From Acidobacteriaceae bacterium (lineage in GTDB: Bacteria; Acidobacteriota; Terriglobia; Terriglobales; Acidobacteriaceae): 64,000 bases of DNA. Location: positions 1 through 64,000 of the forward strand of contig PLHW01000046.1 of the NCBI GenBank assembly GCA_003139095.1, read 5' to 3'. The notes beneath the pieces are model-generated. The model ran no database searches and was not told the origin of the DNA. It was given only the letters and a program-made list of their open reading frames with translations. Positions within the stretch are counted from its first letter, which is position 1; each line of letters starts with the position of its first letter. The translations under genes and the position numbers were made by a program. Below are positions 26,179 through 34,324 of the stretch, one piece after another.

Positions 26179-26299
26179 TGTTGAGTCGGTACCGAAATAT
26201 ATGTACGGAAATGGAACGTCAGAAATGAACGTATATAAATACACATATGAAACTATCCGTATAAATCTGTCCCGCTCGAATTGTAAGAGGTGATTCGCC
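26179..26299. promoter_or_regulatory. AT-rich spacer between kinase and regulator genes
   Basis: The 26190-26275 segment is strikingly AT-rich for this window. It holds several TATA-like hexamers (ATATATG, GTATATAAAT, CGTATAAAT) and an inverted pair TACGGA (26204-26209) / TCCGTA (26256-26261). AGAGGTGA lies before the ATG at 26300. No sigma-54 consensus (TGGC-N8-TTGC) is seen. It may hold a separate promoter for the regulator. Confidence 0.5.
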
Positions 26300-27700
26300 A
26301 TGCCATACAGCGTCCTGGTCGTCGATGACGAGGAGCTAACCCTCCGCACCATCTCCCGCGGTCTCCGCGCCGAGGGTTACGAGGTCTTTACCGCCGCCTC
26401 CGGCGAAGACGCCCTGCGCATTTTCGAGGAGCAGGATCCCGAACTCATTCTCCTCGACATCATTCTCCCCGGCATCGACGGCGTCGAAGTTCTCCGCCGC
26501 ATGAAGTCCGCCAACCCCGCTGCCATCGTCCTCATGATGAGCGCCTATCACATGGTCGATCGCGCCGTCGAAGCCATGAAGGCTGGCGCCTACGATTACC
26601 TCGTCAAGCCCTTCCATCTCGCCGACCTCATGAGCACGCTCGAGCGCGCCGGCGAAATGCTTGCCCTGCGCGTCCGCGTTCGCGACAACGTCGAGCGCGC
26701 CAAGGGCCAGTACGATTTCGGCCGCGTCGTTACCCACAACCCGGCCATGCGCGCCATGCTCGAGATGGCCAAAAAAGCCGCCGAGTCCGATCACACCACC
26801 ATCCTCATCCTCGGCGAAAGCGGCACCGGCAAAGGCGTTCTCGCCCGCGCCATCCACTACGCCAGCCCGCGCGCCAATATGCCCCTGCTCGAACTAAACT
26901 GTGCCGCGCTTCCGGAAAATCTCCTCGAAAGCGAACTCTTCGGCTTTGAGCCCGGCGCCTTTACCGACGCGCGCCGCCGCAAAGAAGGCCTCCTCGAGCG
27001 TGCCCACCGCGGCACTCTTTTCCTCGACGAGATCGGCAACATGGCCGCCGCCGTGCAAGCCAAGCTTCTTCGCGTTCTCGAAGAGGGAACGTTCATGCGC
27101 CTCGGCGGCACGCGCAACATCACCATCAGCGTCCGCCTCGTCGCCGCCACCAACACCGAACTAAAGGAAGCCGTCGCCAAGGGCCAGTTTCGCGAAGATC
27201 TCTACTACCGCCTCAACGTCGTTCCCCTCCTCATTCCGCCCCTCCGCGACCGCAAGGAAGACATTCTCCCCCTCGCCCTCGAAATGGTGCGCCACTTCAA
27301 TGAAGAGCTCCACAAATCCTTCACGGGATTCTCCCCCGCCGCCGCCGAACTCCTCCAGAGTTATCCCTGGCAGGGCAATATCCGCGAATTGAAGAACGTA
27401 ATCGAGCGCACCATGATCCTCGCCCCCGACGGCGAAATCGATGCCACCTTTCTGCCCGAAGAAATTCGCGAATACCGCCCGCCGGAGGGCGACGCGAAGC
27501 GTCCGGCCGAAAGTGACAATGGGTCGGCCTTCGACGCCGTCGCCAACGGCGACAATTTCATTACCCTCCGTGAATTCGAAGACGAGTACATCCAGCGCGT
27601 CCTCACCGCCACGGCCAACAACAAAACCCACGCCGCCAGAGTCTTAGGCATCCACCCAACCTCATTACTACGCCGCCTGAAAAAACTCTCCCCAGAATAA
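26300..27700 (+). CDS. Sigma-54-dependent response regulator (NtrC family)
   Basis: A 466-residue regulator. Residues 1-120 are the receiver, with acidic pocket VVDDEE, phosphoacceptor Asp in LLDIILPG and Lys in LVKPFH. The AAA+ domain has Walker A GESGTGKGVLA, the sigma-54 loop FEPGAFTDARR and Walker B GTLFLDEIG. The C-terminus is a Fis-type HTH (TANNKTHAARVLGIHPTSLL). The loop reads GAFTDA instead of GAFTGA, a variant that also occurs elsewhere in the family. It forms a two-component pair with the upstream kinase; the targets are not visible. Confidence 0.93.
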   Translation: MPYSVLVVDDEELTLRTISRGLRAEGYEVFTAASGEDALRIFEEQDPELILLDIILPGIDGVEVLRRMKSANPAAIVLMMSAYHMVDRAVEAMKAGAYDYLVKPFHLADLMSTLERAGEMLALRVRVRDNVERAKGQYDFGRVVTHNPAMRAMLEMAKKAAESDHTTILILGESGTGKGVLARAIHYASPRANMPLLELNCAALPENLLESELFGFEPGAFTDARRRKEGLLERAHRGTLFLDEIGNMAAAVQAKLLRVLEEGTFMRLGGTRNITISVRLVAATNTELKEAVAKGQFREDLYYRLNVVPLLIPPLRDRKEDILPLALEMVRHFNEELHKSFTGFSPAAAELLQSYPWQGNIRELKNVIERTMILAPDGEIDATFLPEEIREYRPPEGDAKRPAESDNGSAFDAVANGDNFITLREFEDEYIQRVLTATANNKTHAARVLGIHPTSLLRRLKKLSPE

Positions 27701-27783
27701 AAACTCGACCAAAAAGTAGAGTCAGATTTAGTCTTCCTGAGACCTGAGATCTGAGACCTGGCATCCGCGCTATACTTACCAAA

Positions 27784-28017
27784 ATGCTGCCGATGCTCCG
27801 CTTCCTCTGGAACTCAACTCGCGGACACCGCATCGCCCCCTGGCGCAGCCCCTATCTTCTCTGGCGCATTGAAACCTATACCGGCGTAAAGATGACGCAA
27901 ATCGGCTTCCTCGAATTCTGGGAATTTCTCTGGACCGAGCGCTCCAACCTATGGCGCTTCCTCAAGTGGACCGCCGAAATGGACCACTACGTCCACCCCA
28001 AAGCCAAAAAAACCTGA
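27784..28017 (+). CDS. Small hypothetical protein rich in Trp and Arg (77 residues)
   Basis: A 77-residue protein starting MLPMLRFLWNSTRGHRIAPW, with IETYTGVKMTQIGFLEFWEF and a basic tail ending HPKAKKT. There is no membrane helix or known motif; the aromatic and basic content suggests a small soluble or membrane-peripheral protein. TATACT at 27771-27776 stands 7 nt before ATG 27784, so the mRNA may be leaderless. A word-repeat run (CTGAGACCTGAGATCTGAG, from 27737) lies just upstream, after the regulator gene. Confidence 0.6.
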   Translation: MLPMLRFLWNSTRGHRIAPWRSPYLLWRIETYTGVKMTQIGFLEFWEFLWTERSNLWRFLKWTAEMDHYVHPKAKKT

Positions 28018-28120
28018 GTTTTCAAGAGGAAATAGTTGAGAAGAGGAAGGAAACCCAAACCACTCTGCGATCTCCGCGATCTCCGCGTTCAAAAACTTCA
28101 GCCTGATTGTAATCGCTGAG

Positions 28121-28142
28121 AACTGAGAGCTGAGAGCTACTA
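28121..28142. repeat. Word-repeat run ending in the SAM hydrolase stop codon
   Basis: CTGAGAA, CTGAGAG, CTGAGAG and CTA run into the minus-strand stop at 28140-28142. Upstream, at 28060-28090, CTCTGCGATCTCCGCGATCT belongs to another group of similar short words. Region 28018-28139 holds no gene. Confidence 0.8.
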
Positions 28143-28937
28143 CAGCACCACATTCACCTCGCTGCCTTTTCCCGCCCCCAGCGCCTGATACGCCGACCCG
28201 CGATTCGTTGCAATCTCCAGAAACCCCATGCTGCCTATAATCCCAAACGCCTCGCCCGGCGCGCCTTCCGCGTAGTTCGTGCAGATCCGCGTCACCTGTC
28301 CCTTGCCGATCGCAATCTTGAACGCCGCCGGCGTCGCCTCGAACATCTTCGGCACATCCCCCGGCAAAATGTTCGTAATCAGATTGCCAAACCGGTCCAC
28401 CTTCAGCACGATGCCCCGCAACGTGTGCTCGTCCACCGGCTTCGGCCGCGGCGCCGCGAACCGCACATAATCCGTAATCTCTTCCCCAAACCGGTTCGGC
28501 TCCACTCCCTTCGCCAGAAACGCCGCCACCGGCGAAAAAATGTCCCGCCCATGAAACGTATTGCTCCGCGGCTGCAAAAAATAATGTTCCGCCGTCACGT
28601 GCCTCACCGACAGCCGCTGCTCCCGGTCGTACACCATCGACAGCACGCCATTATCCGGCGCCACAAAAAAGTGCCGGTCGCCGGTCAGCACAATCGGCCG
28701 CCGCGCCGTTCCCACCCCCGGGTCCACCACCACCATGTGCACGGTCCCCGACGGAAAATACGAGTACGCCTGCGAAATCGTCAGCGCCCCGTCCAGTATG
28801 TCGAACGGCTGCACCGCATGGCTGATGTCCACGATGTTGGCCTCGGGTGCCGCTTCCAGAATCACACCCTTCATGGCCCCAACAAAGTGATCGTTAACTC
28901 CAAAGTCCGTAGTAAGCGTAATGATGGCGTGCGGCAA
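28140..28937 (-). CDS. SAM hydrolase / S-adenosyl-L-methionine hydroxide adenosyltransferase (DUF62)
   Basis: A 265-residue protein that hydrolyses S-adenosylmethionine to adenosine and methionine. The family opening is IITLTTDFGVNDHFVGAMKG, followed by VVVDPGVGTARRPIVL, APDNGVLS and the C-terminal KVDRFGNLITNI. The Asp-Arg-His type catalytic side chains are consistent (Asp in TTDFG, His in TFHGRDIF). The start is TTG 28937 (TTGCCGCACGCC) with AGG upstream. The last codons merge into a word-repeat run. Confidence 0.9.
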   Translation of the reverse strand: MPHAIITLTTDFGVNDHFVGAMKGVILEAAPEANIVDISHAVQPFDILDGALTISQAYSYFPSGTVHMVVVDPGVGTARRPIVLTGDRHFFVAPDNGVLSMVYDREQRLSVRHVTAEHYFLQPRSNTFHGRDIFSPVAAFLAKGVEPNRFGEEITDYVRFAAPRPKPVDEHTLRGIVLKVDRFGNLITNILPGDVPKMFEATPAAFKIAIGKGQVTRICTNYAEGAPGEAFGIIGSMGFLEIATNRGSAYQALGAGKGSEVNVVL

Positions 28938-29090
28938 TCTTTACCTCGTGCGAAAAGAATGAAACGCAAATCGCAGTATCACGTCTCATGCGACCGAACG
29001 TCAAGGCGTGAGAGTAGAGGACCAAAAGTTACTATTACCTTGCCAGAAGGGAAGTGCGCCCGCCCAGCGCCCCGCGCTCCATCCCGCGAA

Positions 29091-30140
29091 TTACGCCGTC
29101 TCCCGCCGCCGTGGCTTGCGCATCTTGGCCGCCGTCGATCCCGGTGTCTCCGGCTCCGCCAGCGACTCCCAGAACTTGTTCCCGCGCACGTCCTGCCTGC
29201 CTTTGTAGCTGAACCCGTTCCTCGAAATCAGCTTCATCACGCTTTCAATTCCCGTCGCCGTATACAAAAAAGGTTGCACCGGCCACTTGGGATCGATCAA
29301 TCCCTTCAAGCGCGAAATCAAATTGCGGAACACCGCCTTCCGTATCTCCTCCCGCTCCAGTTCGTGCGCAATGTTCATCCCCAGAATGTAAATCGCCAGC
29401 CCGCCCTCCCCGCTCGCCGGTATCGTTCCGTCTTTATATTTTGCGAGCGTCGCCGCGGTCTGCGCCGAGTCCAGAAAAAACGCGTCATCCTGATCGAATA
29501 AATTGCACTCCGCGAATAAGTGCCTTTGATACGACGCAATTGGCAGCGGCACCACCGCTGTATATCCCACGCACTTCACCGTCGAAGAGTTCTGGTAATA
29601 CATCAGCGTCACCGAAATTCCTTCCGGATACTTTCTCGCCAGCGTCCGAAAAAATCTCCGCCTTCCGTCCAGCGTCGCATTGAACGTCCACCGGTTGTAA
29701 GCCAGAATCGCCATCGACTCCGCGCAATCGTCCTGCTTGTCCGACGGCAAATCCGTAAAGTTGCAGATGCAGTAACACGTCGGCGCATCGCCGTGAAACC
29801 GCCCCACCAGTTGCGACTCCAGCCGCGACAGCAGCGTCGTCCGCAGAATCGTCAACCCCAGCCACGTAGCGAATATCAGCAGCGCCACCACGTCCGCCAC
29901 TTCGTGAAACCTGTGCTTTGCGCTCTCCGCTGCGAACGGAACAAAAATCCGCAGCCCCAGCGTCACCGCCACGATCATCCCCAGCACCCGCGCAAACCAC
30001 TCCTCGCTCAGCTCCAGCCAGTCCCCAATCCGCTTGATCGGCCACCCCAGCCGCACCACCGCCAGGATTCGCGGAAATTTAAAACGGGTATCCGCCCTCT
30101 TCAGCCTCTCCACCAGGCTGAACGCGCATTCTCTAATCAT
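29091..30140 (-). CDS. Membrane-anchored protein of unknown function with possible acetyltransferase-like domain
   Basis: A 349-residue protein not recognised as a named family. Two hydrophobic helices lie near residues 48-70 and 79-100. A soluble C-terminal region of about 250 residues follows, with CYCICNFTDLPSDKQDD, YNRWTFNATLDGRRRFF, ISVTLMYYQNSSTVKCVGYT and GLAIYILGMNIA. The alternation of strands and helices and the mid-domain strand pair loosely recall GNAT acetyltransferases, but no acetyl-CoA loop is clear. The C-terminal tail is basic (KMRKPRRRETA). It stands alone between SAM hydrolase and DUF4097 genes. Confidence 0.65.
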   Translation of the reverse strand: MIRECAFSLVERLKRADTRFKFPRILAVVRLGWPIKRIGDWLELSEEWFARVLGMIVAVTLGLRIFVPFAAESAKHRFHEVADVVALLIFATWLGLTILRTTLLSRLESQLVGRFHGDAPTCYCICNFTDLPSDKQDDCAESMAILAYNRWTFNATLDGRRRFFRTLARKYPEGISVTLMYYQNSSTVKCVGYTAVVPLPIASYQRHLFAECNLFDQDDAFFLDSAQTAATLAKYKDGTIPASGEGGLAIYILGMNIAHELEREEIRKAVFRNLISRLKGLIDPKWPVQPFLYTATGIESVMKLISRNGFSYKGRQDVRGNKFWESLAEPETPGSTAAKMRKPRRRETA

Positions 30141-30484
30141 CTTTCAATCCCAATCCCAACCCCCCGGGTTCCAATGCCGGATGGATGTCGCACCGGAATC
30201 TAAAGATCCCGCGCAAGCAATCCCGCATCGCTCTCTGGAATAATCCTGCATTGCCGCTCTGGAATTCAGCGCAGACAGTGTAAACCGCTCCGCCCGCCGA
30301 GCGCACACAATGTCTCAAGTTGTAAGGATGGATTGTCTTTGCTGTTGCTGTTGCCGAGGTAGGAACGGGGGCGTGCTTTTGCTGTTGCTCTAGGTTGGCT
30401 CTTGCCTCAGCCTTTGCTGAGAGCTGAGAGCTGAGAGCTGAGAGCTGAGAGCTGAGAGCTGAGAGCTGAGAGCTGAGAACTGTC
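30141..30484. other. Intergenic region with word repeats
   Basis: No gene is seen. From 30338 to 30392 there are loose repeats of TTTGCTGTTGCTGTTGC-type words. From 30417 a tight 7-nt repeat runs up to the DUF4097 stop. No promoter is obvious for the minus-strand gene at 30140. Confidence 0.6.
30417..30479. repeat. 7-nt tandem repeat (CTGAGAG), eight copies plus one variant
   Basis: Eight exact copies of CTGAGAG (30417-30472) and one CTGAGAA end 5 nt before the stop codon of the minus-strand DUF4097 gene. On the gene's strand the unit reads CTCTCAG. It is the purest member of the 3'-end repeat family here and a likely slippage hotspot. Confidence 0.92.
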
Positions 30485-31408
30485 CTACTCCACGTCCACG
30501 TCCCCCGACCCCGTGTGCACCGAAATCGTCGGCCCGCCGCCGCGCACCTTCCCCATCACGCTCTTGTGCGACTCCACCTTCCCCTGCACCGTCGTCGTCA
30601 CCGGATGCCCCATCGTCACCGATCCCGAACTCGACGAAATATCCACGTCAAAGGCCGCATCCGGCGGCACTTTCAGCCGCACGTTCCCCGATCCCGTCCG
30701 GATGCTCCACAAATTCTTCGGCGCGCCCTCCCCATGAATGTCGCCGCTCCCCGCCTCCGCGTGGAACCCGCCATTGATGCCCTTCACGGTAATGTCGCCC
30801 GAGCCGGTGCGAATGTCCACATCGCCCTGTCCCGTCTCTTCAATGTTGATGTCGCCGCTTCCCGCCTTCACCCGAGCCGGTCCCGCCAGCTCGCGCCCGT
30901 GCACGTTTCCCGAGCCCGTCTGAAAACGCATGTCGCCCGTCAGCTTCGCCAGCGTCAAGTCGCCCGATCCGCTCTCCAGATCGATTCGCCCCTTCAACCC
31001 TTCCACCGTCTGATCGCCGCTGCCCGTGTGCGCCCGCACCGCCGTGTCATACGGCACCGTGATTTCGTAGTCGATCGATATGTTGTTGTAGTTGATGTAA
31101 TCGATCCGCACGCTGTTCCCGTTCTGCCGCACCGGAGGATTCTTCTCGATCTCCTGCACCTCCGACTTATGATCGCTCCCAAACCACGAGTTACCCACCT
31201 GAATCTTGGCGTGAATCGAGACCGTGCCCGCCGCCCCGTTGCGCACCGTAATGTCCCCCGACTTACTCAACACCTCTAGGTCCACCGGCCCGCTCACCTG
31301 AAACGACCGGTCAAACGTCCCCGCCACCGATGCGAACCCAGGCGCCGCCAGGGTCAGTACAATCGCCAATCCAAGAGCATAAAAGCGAAATTGAATTCTT
31401 TTGTCCAT
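30485..31408 (-). CDS. Exported DUF4097 beta-helix-like protein
   Basis: A 307-residue protein with a signal peptide (MDKRIQFRFYALGLAIVLTL, cut near FASVAG). A DUF4097 domain follows, built from repeats of the motif GSGD (TGSGDQTVEG, SGSGDLTLAK, AGSGDINIEE, TGSGDITVKG, AGSGDIHGEG), each forming a strand of a right-handed solenoid. The function of DUF4097 is unknown; such genes often sit near anti-sigma or envelope-stress genes. Its leader holds a 15-nt repeat, and its stop abuts the CTGAGAG array. It lies downstream of the efflux adaptor gene, separated by 180 nt. Confidence 0.88.
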   Translation of the reverse strand: MDKRIQFRFYALGLAIVLTLAAPGFASVAGTFDRSFQVSGPVDLEVLSKSGDITVRNGAAGTVSIHAKIQVGNSWFGSDHKSEVQEIEKNPPVRQNGNSVRIDYINYNNISIDYEITVPYDTAVRAHTGSGDQTVEGLKGRIDLESGSGDLTLAKLTGDMRFQTGSGNVHGRELAGPARVKAGSGDINIEETGQGDVDIRTGSGDITVKGINGGFHAEAGSGDIHGEGAPKNLWSIRTGSGNVRLKVPPDAAFDVDISSSSGSVTMGHPVTTTVQGKVESHKSVMGKVRGGGPTISVHTGSGDVDVE

Positions 31409-31422
31409 AGCCGTGTGAACCC

Positions 31423-31479
31423 CGTGTCACTCAACGCCGTGTTATTTAACTCAGTGTTACTCGACTCCGTGTCGTAACT
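31423..31479. repeat. 15-nt-period repeat in the DUF4097 leader
   Basis: Units begin at 31423, 31438, 31453 and 31468: CGTGTCACTCAACGC, CGTGTTATTTAACTC, AGTGTTACTCGACTC, CGTGTCGTAACT. The period is exact but the units have diverged. The array lies 15 nt upstream of the minus-strand ATG at 31408. In the gene's frame it contains stops, so it is not coding. Further on, 31537-31588 holds word repeats ending at the adaptor gene's stop. Confidence 0.75.
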
Positions 31480-31588
31480 TCTGCGGTTCAAGTCAAAGGT
31501 TAGAGTTTCAAGCCTTCACCGCAACGATCTAATCTTGAGCTGAGAGCTGAGAGCGCATACTCGTAGCTCGTAGCTCGCGGCTCGAAGC

Positions 31589-32809
31589 TCACTGCAACAC
31601 CACCTGATCCCCCTCTTTCAATCCCTTCAGCAATTCCGTCTTCGCGCCATTTGAAATCCCAATATTCACCGCCACTTTCCGCTTCCCGTCTTTCGCCTTC
31701 GGGTCCGGCACTTCCACCGACGCGTTCTTATCCTTGTCGTAAATAATCGATCCCTCCGGAATCTGCAGCACGCCCTTGTGCTCATCCAGAATGATCTCGG
31801 CATTCGCCGTCATCATCGCTTTCAGCACGCCCTCCGGATTATTGATCGACACTCGCACCTCAAACGTAGTCACATTATCTTTCTCGACGCCCATCGGCGA
31901 AATCTTCGTCACCTTCCCCGTAAACGTCTTATCCTTGAACGACTCCACCTTGATCCGCGCCGGCTGCCCCAGATACACCTTTCCGATATCGCTCTCGTCC
32001 ACCTTGCCCTTTACGTACACTTCGCTCGTGTCGCCCAGGGTCATTACCAGCGTCGCCGTCGACCCCAGCACCAGAATCGAGCTCACCGCATCGCCAATCT
32101 CCACATCGCGCGACAGCACGATCCCGTCCAGCGGCGATTCAATCGTCGTGTATGACAACTGCTCTTCCAGTTGCTTCAAATTTGCGCGGTCCTGCGACAA
32201 CTGCCCCTGCGCCTGCCCGATCTTCGCCTGCAAAACCTGCAACTGCGCCTTCGCCACGTTCTGCTTGTTCAGCGCCAGCTCGTAATTCTTCTCCGCGTCG
32301 TCCAGCGCCGACGCCGACACCACGCCCTCTTTCGCCATTCCCTGCGCCCGTTCATATGCCCGCTTCAGCAGCGGCACATCCGGCCCCTCCGCATCCACAC
32401 GAGCCCGCACCAGGTCCGCCTTCGTACCATTCAAACTCGCTTCTGAGGCTTCCACCTGCGCCCGCGCCTGGTCCACTCGCGCCTGAATTTCTTCCCGGTC
32501 CAGTTCCGCCAGCACCTCGCCCTTCGTCACCTTGTCTCCATAATCCACGTACAGCTTCTTCACAATCCCGCTGGCCTTGGACTTCACTTCCACCTTCGTG
32601 ATCGGCTCGATCTTCCCCGTCGCCACCACGCTCTTCGCCAGGTCGCCTTTTTCCACCTTCGCCAGTTTCGACGGATCGATCTTCGTCCCGCTCGACGACG
32701 CAATCACCACGCCGGTCACCACCAGAACCAGCAACACCACCCCGACCGAACTCCAGATGATGATTCGCTTCCGGCGCCTCTTCGCTTTGCCGTTGCCATT
32801 ACCGTTCAC
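31589..32809 (-). CDS. Efflux RND/MacA-type periplasmic adaptor (membrane fusion protein)
   Basis: A 406-residue protein starting VNGNGNGKAKRRRKR with a single membrane helix (WSSVGVVLLVLVVTGVVIAS). A split biotinyl-lipoyl domain follows (TKVEVKSKASGIVKKLYVDYGDKVTKGEVLAELD and IESPLDGIVLSRDVEIGDAV, each quoted in part), then a long coiled-coil hairpin (about residues 105-220) and beta-barrel and membrane-proximal domains. It should bridge an inner-membrane pump (ABC MacB-like or RND) to an outer-membrane channel, but no pump gene is adjacent. GTG 32809 is chosen because AGGAGG lies 5 nt upstream; the frame to 32920 is an 18-nt repeat. Confidence 0.88.
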   Translation of the reverse strand: MNGNGNGKAKRRRKRIIIWSSVGVVLLVLVVTGVVIASSSGTKIDPSKLAKVEKGDLAKSVVATGKIEPITKVEVKSKASGIVKKLYVDYGDKVTKGEVLAELDREEIQARVDQARAQVEASEASLNGTKADLVRARVDAEGPDVPLLKRAYERAQGMAKEGVVSASALDDAEKNYELALNKQNVAKAQLQVLQAKIGQAQGQLSQDRANLKQLEEQLSYTTIESPLDGIVLSRDVEIGDAVSSILVLGSTATLVMTLGDTSEVYVKGKVDESDIGKVYLGQPARIKVESFKDKTFTGKVTKISPMGVEKDNVTTFEVRVSINNPEGVLKAMMTANAEIILDEHKGVLQIPEGSIIYDKDKNASVEVPDPKAKDGKRKVAVNIGISNGAKTELLKGLKEGDQVVLQ

Positions 32810-32820
32810 GAACGCCTCCT

Positions 32821-32910
32821 GCCGAGATTGAAACCAATGCCGCGATTGAGATTCCTGTCCAGATTGACCGCCCTGCCCAGATTGATCTTCGCGTCGAGTT
32901 TGAAACCGTA
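32821..32910. repeat. 18-nt tandem repeat, five copies, upstream of the adaptor gene
   Basis: Units begin at 32821, 32839, 32857, 32875 and 32893. Each fits G-Y-C-x-x-GATTGA or a close variant: GCCGAGATTGAAACCAAT, GCCGCGATTGAGATTCCT, GTCCAGATTGACCGCCCT, GCCCAGATTGATCTTCGC, GTCGAGTTTGAAACCGTA. The array ends directly beside the Shine-Dalgarno sequence of GTG 32809. Read in frame it would add a Gln/Ser-rich extension to the adaptor, which I consider leader rather than coding. Confidence 0.88.
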
Positions 32911-33260
32911 GAACTGCCATTCACTTCTTATTACGCTATGAACGCCAAAATAGTTCCGCCGCAAATTTCGCAGCGCCGGCATCCTGCCGCTGTCCTGAGG
33001 GCATCTCGCCCCCGGCCCGCCGCTAGCGCCCGCTCTGCTGGTTAGACCGCTAACCCAAGAAAAGGAAAGCGATCCCATAGATTCAAATGTCGGCTGTTCG
33101 ATTTAATTGTACCTCGGCAGGAAACCAAGTCAGCGTTGGTTATGTGGTGTTTCTTATGTGGTGACGAGGCGGGTGTAGTGACGAGGCGGGTGCACACATC
33201 GCGTTCTGTGCGATGTGTGGGCTTTCACCCCTGACCGCGAACCTCTAACCTCGAACCCCC
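32911..33260. other. Intergenic region between adaptor and HEAT-repeat genes
   Basis: No gene is seen. At 32970-33020 there are GCCGGCATCCTGCCG and GAGGGCATCTCGCCC hairpins of the GGGCGTC type. At 33140-33195 there are paired direct repeats (TTATGTGGTG and GTGACGAGGCGGGTG, each twice). At 33193-33219 stands a CATCGCG hairpin. At 33230-33260 words like CCTCTAACCTCGAACC run into the stop of the HEAT gene. Confidence 0.6.
33193..33219. repeat. Hairpin of the CATCGCG-N5-TGCGATG family (copy 1)
   Basis: CACACATCGC (33193-33202), loop GTTCTGT, GCGATGTGTG (33210-33219): a perfect 10-bp stem. Copies 2 and 3 are at 43215-43243 and 43644-43678. Loop bases 1 (G) and 7 (T) are constant and the central five vary. 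Confidence 0.85.
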
Positions 33261-34268
33261 TCAGCTATTCCCCAGCACCGCCCACCCTTCCTTCCCAAAC
33301 TCCCGCATCTTCTCCGCCCCATGTGCCGCGTACCAGTTCCGCCACGCCGCCGGATCGTTCCCCAGATTCACGTTCGTGATCTCCCGCAGCGCCTGGTACA
33401 CCCAATTCCGCGTCGTCCCGTCCAGCGACGCGTCCCCCGCCAGCTCAATCAATCCCGGCACCGCTTTCATCCGCTGCTCCCGCGTCAGCATCCCCGACTT
33501 CGCCAGGCTGCAGCCCGCCCGCTCCCGCACCTCCAGCGACGGGTCGTTCCGCAGCACATCCAGAAAGTTCTTAATCGTCTCATCTGTCCCGATGTGTGCC
33601 AGCCCCTCCACGGACCAGAACCGCGTCTGCTGATTCGGATCGTGAATCCACTCCGCCAGCAACTCATGAATCCTCTCTGTCCGCACCCCGCGATTCGCCA
33701 GCATCCCCAACTCCCACGCGAAATAAGGCCGGCTCCCCGAAAGCTTATGCGCCGTCTCCATCAGCCGATCGGCGTTCTCGTCGGTCTTCGCAATACTCCT
33801 CACCGCGAGATTAATCTCAATCGCCGCCGCCCGCACCCGCAGGTCATTCGAGTACAGCGCCGTGTCCTGCAACGTCTCCCACCGCGGCGTCGCCTTCAAT
33901 TTTCCGCGCCACCCCTCCACCATCCCCGCAATCAAATTCGTCGCGCCGATGTCATGGTTTACCGCCGCCCCCAGCAAATATTCCATCTGCGCCTGCGCCG
34001 GCTGCGTCTCCAGCCACTCCAAATTGTGCTCTGAGACCTTTCCATGATCCGCCGCCACCGCATGCCCCGGCACCGCCAAATTCTCCCCCGATTGCACCTG
34101 ATTCCCCGAGGGCGTCATGTTCTGCGCCCCCGCGGCTAAGCTGAAAACAGCCGCCGACAGCAGCGCAACAACTAAAGGAGAGCACTCGCTGAGAAGGGAA
34201 GACCTGATAAACGAAGCCCGCTCGCTCGCAAAGAAGACCCGCATACGCCAACTCGTCCGATTCCACAT
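33261..34268 (-). CDS. Exported HEAT-repeat protein
   Basis: A 335-residue protein. A hydrophobic segment (SPLVVALLSAAVFSLAAGAQ) near residues 30-49 marks a late signal peptide if ATG 34268 is used; ATG 34244 would give a more usual length. The mature part is all helical, with HEAT-like units such as DLRVRAAAIEINLAVRSI, RFWSVEGLAHIGTDETI and SLEVRERAGCSLAKSGML. HEAT solenoids bind proteins; the partner is unknown. The stop is followed at once by word repeats. It diverges from the first FG-GAP gene. Confidence 0.78.
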   Translation of the reverse strand: MWNRTSWRMRVFFASERASFIRSSLLSECSPLVVALLSAAVFSLAAGAQNMTPSGNQVQSGENLAVPGHAVAADHGKVSEHNLEWLETQPAQAQMEYLLGAAVNHDIGATNLIAGMVEGWRGKLKATPRWETLQDTALYSNDLRVRAAAIEINLAVRSIAKTDENADRLMETAHKLSGSRPYFAWELGMLANRGVRTERIHELLAEWIHDPNQQTRFWSVEGLAHIGTDETIKNFLDVLRNDPSLEVRERAGCSLAKSGMLTREQRMKAVPGLIELAGDASLDGTTRNWVYQALREITNVNLGNDPAAWRNWYAAHGAEKMREFGKEGWAVLGNS

Positions 34269-34324
34269 AAAACTAAGTCTAGAGCTCGCTCCAAACCGGG
34301 CAAGTTACCAACGTTCAAATCCAC

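Noticed and set aside
32810-32920. N-terminal extension of the efflux adaptor
   Set aside because: It is made of 18-nt repeats, and a consensus AGGAGG precedes GTG 32809.
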